Position numbers and translations under genes: made by a program
In this document: positions 1 to 6,383 of the stretch, in pieces
Layout of the letters: every line of letters starts with the position of its first letter
How positions within the stretch are numbered: the first letter of the stretch is position 1
Notes under the pieces: generated by a model
Told to the model about the DNA's origin: nothing
Databases searched by the model: none
Seen by the model: the letters and a program-made list of their open reading frames with translations, nothing else
NCBI GenBank assembly: GCA_037968755.1
Contig: JBBKWB010000060.1
Location: 1-13,347, forward strand
Direction: 5' to 3'
From: Woeseia sp037968755
Lineage (GTDB): Bacteria > Pseudomonadota > Gammaproteobacteria > Steroidobacterales > Woeseiaceae
DNA length: 13,347 bases

Positions 1-1653
1 TTACTGGAATGCTCGACGCCATCCTTCATCCCGCAGTTTGATTCGCGGCCCAAAATTCTTTTCCTCGAGTACCAGAACCACCCGATCGAAATTGGCCTGA
101 CCTTGTGGGCGGCCTACAAACTGCAATTGCTGTTTGCAGCGGTCGCCTTGTTTTTCATTGGCCGATGGATGATTGCTGCGCTACGCCTGCAAACCAGCCG
201 CATACGGCCGACCGGTTGGCTGCCAGCGATGTTGGCAACACCCGTCCTGCTGGTGCTGTGTGTAGCCGCCGTGCGCTCAACGACGGCACACCGGCCAGTG
301 AACCCCAGTACCGTTGCTGTATCCGTTGATCCGATGGTGAACGACCTTGCTCTGAACTCCCTGTACACGGCGTTGTACGCTTTGTACGAGGTGCGCCACG
401 AGCCGGAAGGCGGTTTTCGCTACGCCGAGATGGATGACGGCGCGGTCCTGCAGGAAGTTCGGGAAGCGATGGACGTCGCGCCAGACGAATTTGTCGAAGG
501 TCCGTTGCCCACGCTGCATCGGCAAACGGCCACCCGTGCGCGGCGCCAGAATCTCGTGATCATTATCGAGGAAAGCCTCGGTGCAGAGTTCGTCGGCTCG
601 CTAGGCGGATTGGACCTGACACCCAATATCGATCGCCTCGCGCAAGATGGCATCTGGTTCGAAAATCTGTACGCGACCGGAACCCGGTCGGTGCGCGGTC
701 TTGAAGCTGTCGTTAGCGGTTTCACGCCGACACCGGCGCGCAGCGTGGTCAAGCTGGGCAAGTCGCAGCGAAATTTCTTCACACTGGCCGAGTTGCTGGG
801 CAGGCACGGTTACGATACCCAGTTTATCTACGGCGGTGAGTCACAATTCGATAACATGCGCCGTTTTTTCATGAACAACGGTTTCGAAAGCGTTGTTGAC
901 CGGATCGACTATGACGATCCCGTGTTCCTCGGTTCCTGGGGCGTGTCAGATGAGGACCTGTTTAACAAGGCGCACGAAGAGTTCAGTGCCGCGCGCGACA
1001 AGCCGTTCTTCAGCCTTGTCTTCACTTCATCGAATCACTCCCCTTACCAGTTTCCGGACGACCGTATCGAGCTTTACGATGAGGAAAAGAACACGGTAAA
1101 CAACGCAGTGAAGTATGCCGACTACGCGCTGGGAGAATTTATCGAGAAAGCGCGCCAGTCAGACTACTGGGACGACACGGTGTTCCTGATCGTTGCCGAT
1201 CACAATTCACGGGTTTACGGCGCTGACCTGGTGCCGATCGAACGTTTTCACATACCCGGGCTGATCCTGGGTGGCTCTATTGCACCCGAGATTATTGCCA
1301 AGGTCGCGAGCCAGATTGACCTGGGACCGACCCTGCTGTCGTTGATTGGTGTGTCGTCGACACACCCGATGATCGGTCATGACCTGACCCGCTACGATGA
1401 TTCTCCTGGCCGTGCGATCATGCAATACAACGGCACCCAGGCGTATATGGAAGATGATGGCGTGGTGATACTGCGCAAGGACTTGCCGGTCGAGCAGTTC
1501 ACGTATGCCGATCAGCAACTCATTCCCGCCGCGCTCAATGATCCGGATCTGTATCGTCGCGCGCTCGCACATGCGAACTGGACATCGATGGCTTACGAGC
1601 AGTCACTTTACCGTTTGCCTCCGGAGCGACCGCTGATTGCCGCCGCGAAGTAG
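1..1653 (+). CDS. LTA-synthase-like sulfatase-fold membrane enzyme, copy 1 (5' partial)
   Basis: The frame is open to base 1, and the translated upstream part (PSFIPQFDSRPKILFLEY) matches a segment that precedes the last membrane helices in LtaS-like proteins, so the true start lies outside the window; a TTG at 103 is not the start. Numbering codon 1 as base 1, helices lie near residues 43-63 and 73-91. The periplasmic catalytic domain starts near 183: an EES motif with the likely metal ligand E191, TGTRSVRG (224-231) with Ser230 at the expected nucleophile position, WGVSDED (313-319), SNH (344-346), ADH (399-401) and a metal-type His at 417 (FHIP). By family knowledge such enzymes cleave phosphatidylglycerol or a related phospholipid and transfer the head group; the acceptor here is unknown. 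Ser replaces Thr, and the usual Cys and Lys after ADH are absent, so it may have diverged in substrate or activity. It ends 35 bases before the convergent Omp85 gene. Confidence 0.88.
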   Translation, partial: LLECSTPSFIPQFDSRPKILFLEYQNHPIEIGLTLWAAYKLQLLFAAVALFFIGRWMIAALRLQTSRIRPTGWLPAMLATPVLLVLCVAAVRSTTAHRPVNPSTVAVSVDPMVNDLALNSLYTALYALYEVRHEPEGGFRYAEMDDGAVLQEVREAMDVAPDEFVEGPLPTLHRQTATRARRQNLVIIIEESLGAEFVGSLGGLDLTPNIDRLAQDGIWFENLYATGTRSVRGLEAVVSGFTPTPARSVVKLGKSQRNFFTLAELLGRHGYDTQFIYGGESQFDNMRRFFMNNGFESVVDRIDYDDPVFLGSWGVSDEDLFNKAHEEFSAARDKPFFSLVFTSSNHSPYQFPDDRIELYDEEKNTVNNAVKYADYALGEFIEKARQSDYWDDTVFLIVADHNSRVYGADLVPIERFHIPGLILGGSIAPEIIAKVASQIDLGPTLLSLIGVSSTHPMIGHDLTRYDDSPGRAIMQYNGTQAYMEDDGVVILRKDLPVEQFTYADQQLIPAALNDPDLYRRALAHANWTSMAYEQSLYRLPPERPLIAAAK

Positions 1654-1688
1654 CCCGTACGCCTGCCCAATGGCTTTGGCGGTGCGTG

Positions 1689-3431
1689 CTAGAAGCTGCT
1701 CTTGGTACCGACGAGAAACTGCACGTCGCTGATCGTGCCGTCGCCATCCAGCGGATACGCGAGATCGATGTGGACGACGCGGCCGAGCGCAGAGCGCGTG
1801 TTGCCGAGTCGCAAACCAAAACCGACATCGCGCAACAGGCCGGGGTTTTCTGCGCCCACAGGGTTGTTACCGAAACTCTGGCCTATGTCCGCGAATACTG
1901 CGGCGCCCACGTGAAACAGGCGGAACGGATACCAGTCGGTGAAGTAGCGCTGTTCAACAGTTAACAACGCCCGTGATTCTCCCATCTGGTAACGCAAGGG
2001 GTAGCCGCGTAGACCGGAGTCACCACCGAGCGCAACCAGTTCATCGAGATCCAGCGCGTGTCCGTAGCTGCCACTGAGGCTGGCGAAGAACAGGCTTTTT
2101 TCCGATTGCCGGTGAAAATACTTCGCGTTCAGCTCAACGCCAAGATTGCGCATGCCGGCATCCTCCCAACGCGAATGCAGTCCCGCTTCCAGCATCAGGG
2201 ACCTGTCTGCGCCACTGCCAAAACCCCGCGAGACCGAACTCTGCAGCACGACGGCGTCACGGTCGGAGCCGAATCCCTTGCTGGCATATCCCAGCCGGGC
2301 GCTGAAGGTGAGTCCGAGGTTGCGGTCTTCGACGCGATTGATCTGCTCCAGGTTGTGCGCTTTCTCAAAGTCTTCCTGGATAAATTCAACACCGACGAAA
2401 GGGTAAGTCAGGCGGCGATCTTCGGGCAATGGCGCGAAAGAGTCGTCGGACAGTGTCGAGAAGTCGTGATTTTCGTAAGCGGCGCCGATGCTAAGGCGCC
2501 GGGTCCAGCCAGCGCTCATGCCGCGCGACCAACCCTTGTACGCTTCGATGTCCATCGATTGGCCTCGATAGCCAGACTGCTTTTCACCTCTGTCGTAGAA
2601 CGAATCAATGCGATCGTCTCGCCGCATGGAGAAACCGGTAGCATTCCGGGTGTCCAGTGCGTAGAACGGCCGCTCTAGACGCAGCGATTGCTCGTAGCCG
2701 TCGCTATTGCTGGCATAGCTCGCCTGTAGTTGAGTCCAGCTGTCGCCAAGATTGCTGTCAAGGAACTGGAAGCTCAACGAATCCCTGTCGACGTTCGATC
2801 GGTAACGCGTGCCGACCCGGATACCGCTGCCAAACAGGTTCAGCTCATCAAAGCCGATACCGCCACTGTTCTGGCCGCCGCTGCGCCCGAAGGCGAAGTA
2901 GGGGCGCAAAGTCCAGGCATCTCGGGTCGTGACCTGCACATCCACCTGGCCGTTCTCGTGGCGTACCGGCGTAATCCATGCATCCTGTAGGTACGGATCC
3001 GTACGCAAGATGCGCTCGGATTCTGCAATCAGCCGACTGGAGTAGACCTCGCCACTCTTGAACAGCAATTGTTGACGAATAACTTCCGGATTGGTACGTC
3101 GATGGATGGCGTTCGCGGCCCTGTACAAGGCCTTGTCTTCGCCCTGCACGCCGATATCAAACACGTTGCCATTATTAACGCTGATCTCGCCGATGCGCGA
3201 ACCGCTGGCATCGAGCAGCGCTGCCGAGAGGTTGTCAGAGACCAGTTGCCCGATCACTGAGCCAACAGACGCTTCCGGCGCCGCTTCGTCGGCCTGTGTG
3301 GGCTGGACGGTTAGCAGGCAAAGCGATATCGCGGCGGCAAGAATACTGCGAACAGGGGTCGGCGGCACTGCACTACGACTCCGGCACTTATTTACGGTTA
3401 CTTGGACGTAAGCACTCATACGTTTTTCCAC
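1689..3431 (-). CDS. Omp85-family outer-membrane protein with one POTRA domain
   Basis: The 580-residue product has a basic N-terminus, a hydrophobic signal core at about 28-42 and a probable cleavage after TQA (47). A single POTRA-like domain follows at about 78-172 (NNGNVFDIG to VDVQVTTRDAW), then a beta-barrel that runs to a terminal Phe, the typical outer-membrane sorting signal. The LRGYP motif at 474-478 is the Omp85 VRGY/F signature that sits inside the barrel. Family members insert or translocate proteins across the outer membrane, and some handle lipids; one POTRA is far fewer than the five of BamA and also fewer than TamA's three, so a specialised role is more likely than general barrel assembly. 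The GTG start is favoured because GGAG sits five bases upstream (3437-3440); an ATG four codons later (3419) is the alternative. It is transcribed against both neighbouring sulfatase-fold genes, and a functional link with them is inferred from position only. Confidence 0.88.
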   Translation of the reverse strand: MEKRMSAYVQVTVNKCRSRSAVPPTPVRSILAAAISLCLLTVQPTQADEAAPEASVGSVIGQLVSDNLSAALLDASGSRIGEISVNNGNVFDIGVQGEDKALYRAANAIHRRTNPEVIRQQLLFKSGEVYSSRLIAESERILRTDPYLQDAWITPVRHENGQVDVQVTTRDAWTLRPYFAFGRSGGQNSGGIGFDELNLFGSGIRVGTRYRSNVDRDSLSFQFLDSNLGDSWTQLQASYASNSDGYEQSLRLERPFYALDTRNATGFSMRRDDRIDSFYDRGEKQSGYRGQSMDIEAYKGWSRGMSAGWTRRLSIGAAYENHDFSTLSDDSFAPLPEDRRLTYPFVGVEFIQEDFEKAHNLEQINRVEDRNLGLTFSARLGYASKGFGSDRDAVVLQSSVSRGFGSGADRSLMLEAGLHSRWEDAGMRNLGVELNAKYFHRQSEKSLFFASLSGSYGHALDLDELVALGGDSGLRGYPLRYQMGESRALLTVEQRYFTDWYPFRLFHVGAAVFADIGQSFGNNPVGAENPGLLRDVGFGLRLGNTRSALGRVVHIDLAYPLDGDGTISDVQFLVGTKSSF

Positions 3432-3436
3432 TCAAT

Positions 3437-3440
3437 CTCC
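3437..3440 (-). promoter_or_regulatory. Ribosome binding site supporting GTG start of the Omp85 gene
   Basis: GGAG on the minus strand, followed by the five-base spacer ATTGA and then GTG at 3431. The in-frame ATG at 3419 has no comparably placed purine-rich site. Confidence 0.55.
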
Positions 3441-3628
3441 GGGTGCGCAAAGCGAAGCGTAATCGCGCAAGCATTCACATTGGACGAGAACCGCCAGCCA
3501 GACTGGTCGCCAAATACCCGTTTCTTTCTATTGTCCGGAAAATCGACCAGTTTCCAGCGCGGCATCGTCCAACCGTTACGCCATTCAATTCGCATTCCGG
3601 TCTTGCCGGTGGTGCCGAATCAGCTACT

Positions 3629-3632
3629 GGAG
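3629..3632 (+). promoter_or_regulatory. Ribosome binding site supporting TTG start of LTA-synthase-like copy 2
   Basis: GGAG followed by seven bases and then TTG at 3640. No ATG lies in frame before the first membrane helix, and this site makes TTG the best choice. An upstream extension is not excluded because the frame stays open for a while 5' of it. Confidence 0.55.
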
Positions 3633-3639
3633 CGCCTCT

Positions 3640-5598
3640 TTGTCCGCCAACTCTCAACGCAGCCGAATTACCTCACACCGACTAAGCGGAGTGCTGTTCA
3701 TCCTTTTGCCAGTATTAGCATTGGGCTTCATTTTCCGGCTTATCCTGAGCATCAGAATCTGGGGTGAAGTCTCGGCAACACTGCCACTTGCCGGTGCGTT
3801 CGCCGTGGGTTTGCTGCACGATCTGTTGTTCGGGCTCTATGCGTCGATACCCGCAGTTATCTATCTGCTGCTGGTGCCGCAGCGCGTGTTTCAGAGCCGC
3901 GTGCACCAGGTGCTCAGCTGGTTCTTTTTCGCGTTCGTCTATTGGTCGCTGCTGTTTGTCGCAGTGTCTGAATGGGTGTTCTGGGAAGAATTCGGCGTTC
4001 GATTCAATTTCATTGCAGTCGACTATCTTGTCTACACCACTGAGGTCGTGGATAACATCCTCGAGTCCTACCCGGTTGCGGCGCTCGTTTCATTGATCGC
4101 TGTTGCGGCACTCGCGTTGACTGCATTCGTATCCCGAACCGCGGCATACCGCCGCTGGCTCGCCAGCGCAACTCCCCTGCCAGGTCGTTTGACAGTAGCT
4201 GTCCTGCTGCTGACCGTATCGGTATCTTCGACGGCTCTGTACGCACAACAGGATATGCCGCGGTTCGGGAACCGCTATGTGCAGGAAGTGGCAAAGAATG
4301 GTGAGTATTCGTTCTTCTCCGCATTCCGTAACAACGAGTTGGGTTTCCGTGATTTCTACCAGACAGCAGATGCTGCGCTGACGACGCCGAGAATTCGTGC
4401 GCTGATCAGCGAACCGATCAGCCTGTTCGCCGGCGACCCCGACGAGCCGTTTCGTCGTTTTGTCGAAAACCTTGGCGGCGAGAAGCGGCCAAATGTTATC
4501 CAGATTACGGTGGAAAGCCTGAGCGCCGAATACCTCGGCATTTTCGGCAACCTGGAGGGCCTGACGCCGAACCTTGATGCCCTGGCGAAGCAAAGCCTGA
4601 ACTTCACACGCTTCATGGCAACCGGCACGCGCACCGTGCGCGGTATGGAGTCCCTGACCCTGTCCGTACCCCCTACGCCCGGCAGGTCTATCGTCAAGCG
4701 GCCTAACAATGGTGGGCTGTTTTCCATCGGCACCGTATTCCGTGAGAAAGATTACAAGACAGCATTCTTTTACGGCGGACGCGGCTACTTCGACAACATG
4801 AATGCATTCTTCAGCGGCAACGGCTTCGAGATTCACGATCAGGCTTCGGCAGATGACAAAGAGATCAACTTCACCAACGCCTGGGGCGTCAGCGATGAAG
4901 ATTTGTACTCCTGGGTATTGCGAGATGCCGATGCAAAAGCCGCGGCGGGAGAGTCGTTCTACGACTTTGTTATGACTACTTCGAATCACCGGCCGTATAC
5001 CTACCCGGACGATCGCATTGATATTCCGTCGCACAGCGGACGGCAGGGTGCAGTCAAGTACACGGACTACGCGATTGGTCGCTTCCTGGAGGAAGCCCGC
5101 AAACGGCCGTGGTTCAACAACACTGTCTTCGTCATTGTGGCCGATCACTGCGCGGGCAGTGCCGGCAAGACGGAGTTGCCCGTAGAGAATTACCACATTC
5201 CGTTGCTGATCTACGCGCCGGGCCTCATTGAGCCCGGGGAGATCGATACGCTGAGTAGTCAGATCGACTACGCACCGACCTTGTTCTCATTGCTGGGTTG
5301 GTCGTACGAGAGCGAGTTCTTTGGCAAAGACATTCTTGGTATGGCAGCCGAGGACGGCCGCGCATTGCTCGGTACCTACCAGAGTCTCGGATTGTTGCAA
5401 GGCGACGAGTTGACGATCCTGAAGCCGATGGCGCGCGCGGAAGCCTGGCACTACAACCCGGCCAGCCACGAACAAACGCCGGTAGCGGTATCTGCGCCGG
5501 CCCGGCTCGACGTCATCGCGTTTTACCAGACTGCCGCGGACGCATTCGATAACAAGGAAGTTCCGCCAGCAAGTTACCAGGCCGCGGCCAGCCCCTGA
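3640..5598 (+). CDS. LTA-synthase/phosphoglycerol-transferase-like sulfatase-fold enzyme, copy 2
   Basis: A 652-residue inner-membrane enzyme. The N-terminal part has about five helices (near 16-38, 48-78, 92-113, 145-163, 184-201), and the motif EEFGVRFNFIAVDYLVYTTE just before the fourth is characteristic of this subfamily. The periplasmic catalytic domain begins near 284: VES with ligand E292, TGTRTVRG with Thr332 as the expected nucleophile, PPTPGRS (344-350), WGVSDED (415-421), SNH (448-450), ADHC (501-504) and YHIP with His519. All catalytic positions expected of LtaS-type enzymes are present. Known relatives take glycerol phosphate from phosphatidylglycerol and transfer it to a glycolipid or glucan; I cannot tell the acceptor here. 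Translation is probably coupled to the PAP2 gene, whose ATG overlaps the stop by one base (TGATG). TTG start chosen from the upstream GGAG. Confidence 0.9.
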   Translation: MSANSQRSRITSHRLSGVLFILLPVLALGFIFRLILSIRIWGEVSATLPLAGAFAVGLLHDLLFGLYASIPAVIYLLLVPQRVFQSRVHQVLSWFFFAFVYWSLLFVAVSEWVFWEEFGVRFNFIAVDYLVYTTEVVDNILESYPVAALVSLIAVAALALTAFVSRTAAYRRWLASATPLPGRLTVAVLLLTVSVSSTALYAQQDMPRFGNRYVQEVAKNGEYSFFSAFRNNELGFRDFYQTADAALTTPRIRALISEPISLFAGDPDEPFRRFVENLGGEKRPNVIQITVESLSAEYLGIFGNLEGLTPNLDALAKQSLNFTRFMATGTRTVRGMESLTLSVPPTPGRSIVKRPNNGGLFSIGTVFREKDYKTAFFYGGRGYFDNMNAFFSGNGFEIHDQASADDKEINFTNAWGVSDEDLYSWVLRDADAKAAAGESFYDFVMTTSNHRPYTYPDDRIDIPSHSGRQGAVKYTDYAIGRFLEEARKRPWFNNTVFVIVADHCAGSAGKTELPVENYHIPLLIYAPGLIEPGEIDTLSSQIDYAPTLFSLLGWSYESEFFGKDILGMAAEDGRALLGTYQSLGLLQGDELTILKPMARAEAWHYNPASHEQTPVAVSAPARLDVIAFYQTAADAFDNKEVPPASYQAAASP

Positions 5599-6383
5599 TG
5601 CGAACACTGCTGGTCATTGGAGCAGCTACGCTCTCGGTCTGGGCGTTGGCCAGTTTCGCGCACCCATTCGATCTTCAGGTCGCCGACCTGGTTTTCGAGC
5701 CGCAAACGGCGAGCTGGCCAGTTGCTCACGAAGCCGGTTGGCTACGCGCATCGTTCTACGATGGGCCCAAGTTGTTGTTGGTCATATTCGGGCTGGCATT
5801 GTTGCTGGCGGTGCTGTCTCCGCGTTTGCTAGGCGCGCAACCCTTGCCAAAAGCAACGTTGCGTTTCCTGTTTCTGTGCATGTTGCTGGTGCCGGCTGTC
5901 ACGGGCCTTGTGAAATCAGCTTCTGGAGTCAGTTGCCCGTATGCGATTGAGCGTTTCGGCGGCCTTATGCCGGATGCAAATTCTGCGTTCAGTGTTGCGG
6001 GCTTTGCGAACTCGCAGCGCAGCGACGGTTGCTGGCCATCGGGGCACGTTAGTGGTGCGTTCGCACTGCTCGGTCTTGTCCTGCTGCCGATACCACGACG
6101 GCGCCTCGTTACTACAGCAATTCTTTTTGCCGGTTTTTCGATGGGCGCGTACCAGGTTGCGCGAGGCGCACACTTCGTCAGCCATATTGCCGTCTCGTTA
6201 TGCATCGCGATAATCGTAATCGCGCTTTTGCAACGCCTGCTACTCAAGCCGGTAGAGTCCCGGCGAGTATTCAGTCTGCGCGCGCGGAATGCGGGTTTGC
6301 GTAGGGCGACTCCGCTGGTTCAGCTTGGACAGGGTCAGAATTCGATAAGGATGCCGGTTGCTGGCAAGAGCGGAAACCAGTAG
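5598..6383 (+). CDS. PAP2-family membrane phosphatase (lipid phosphatase-like)
   Basis: A 261-residue polytopic protein with helices near 3-20, 57-73, 86-104, 152-165, 170-185 and 196-214. The PAP2 active site is present in a variant form: K106 to C113-P114 instead of the classical K-x6-RP, then PSGH at 147-150, then RGAHFVSH at 189-196. The CP and RGAHF-SH forms occur together in one subfamily of bacterial PAP2 proteins, where the last His is usually followed by Asp; here it is Ile197. Family members remove phosphate or diphosphate from lipids such as phosphatidylglycerophosphate, undecaprenyl diphosphate or lipid A. Being coupled to the LTA-synthase-like gene suggests it recycles or prepares a lipid substrate or product of that enzyme, which is inference. 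The tail after about residue 220 is basic and looks unconserved; its last 16 codons lie inside the 3' end of the opposite receptor gene. Confidence 0.85.
   Translation: MRTLLVIGAATLSVWALASFAHPFDLQVADLVFEPQTASWPVAHEAGWLRASFYDGPKLLLVIFGLALLLAVLSPRLLGAQPLPKATLRFLFLCMLLVPAVTGLVKSASGVSCPYAIERFGGLMPDANSAFSVAGFANSQRSDGCWPSGHVSGAFALLGLVLLPIPRRRLVTTAILFAGFSMGAYQVARGAHFVSHIAVSLCIAIIVIALLQRLLLKPVESRRVFSLRARNAGLRRATPLVQLGQGQNSIRMPVAGKSGNQ

Noticed and set aside
103..105. TTG as start of the first sulfatase-fold gene
   Set aside because: The frame continues to base 1 and the preceding residues match the conserved segment of the family, so the gene simply runs off the window.
1654..1688. Possible terminator between the first sulfatase-fold gene and the Omp85 gene
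   Set aside because: Only short GCC/GGC matches are present with no stable stem or T-run.
2058..2678. Open frame of about 200 codons on the plus strand within the Omp85 gene
   Set aside because: Antisense shadow of the barrel coding sequence, no domain or ribosome site seen.
3432..3639. Promoters in the divergent spacer between the Omp85 and second LTA-synthase-like genes
   Set aside because: Both genes must be driven from here, but I could not find -35 and -10 hexamers of acceptable quality and spacing on either strand.
4090..5196. Long open frame on the minus strand inside the second LTA-synthase-like gene
   Set aside because: It is fully antisense to a gene whose protein has every expected motif; its translation is low in complexity signals, shows no recognisable domain and reflects GC-rich codon structure of the real gene.
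6249..6265. Small GCCGG/CCGGC inverted repeat near the end of the PAP2 gene
   Set aside because: Five base pairs only, within coding sequence and without a T-run on either strand; likely chance.
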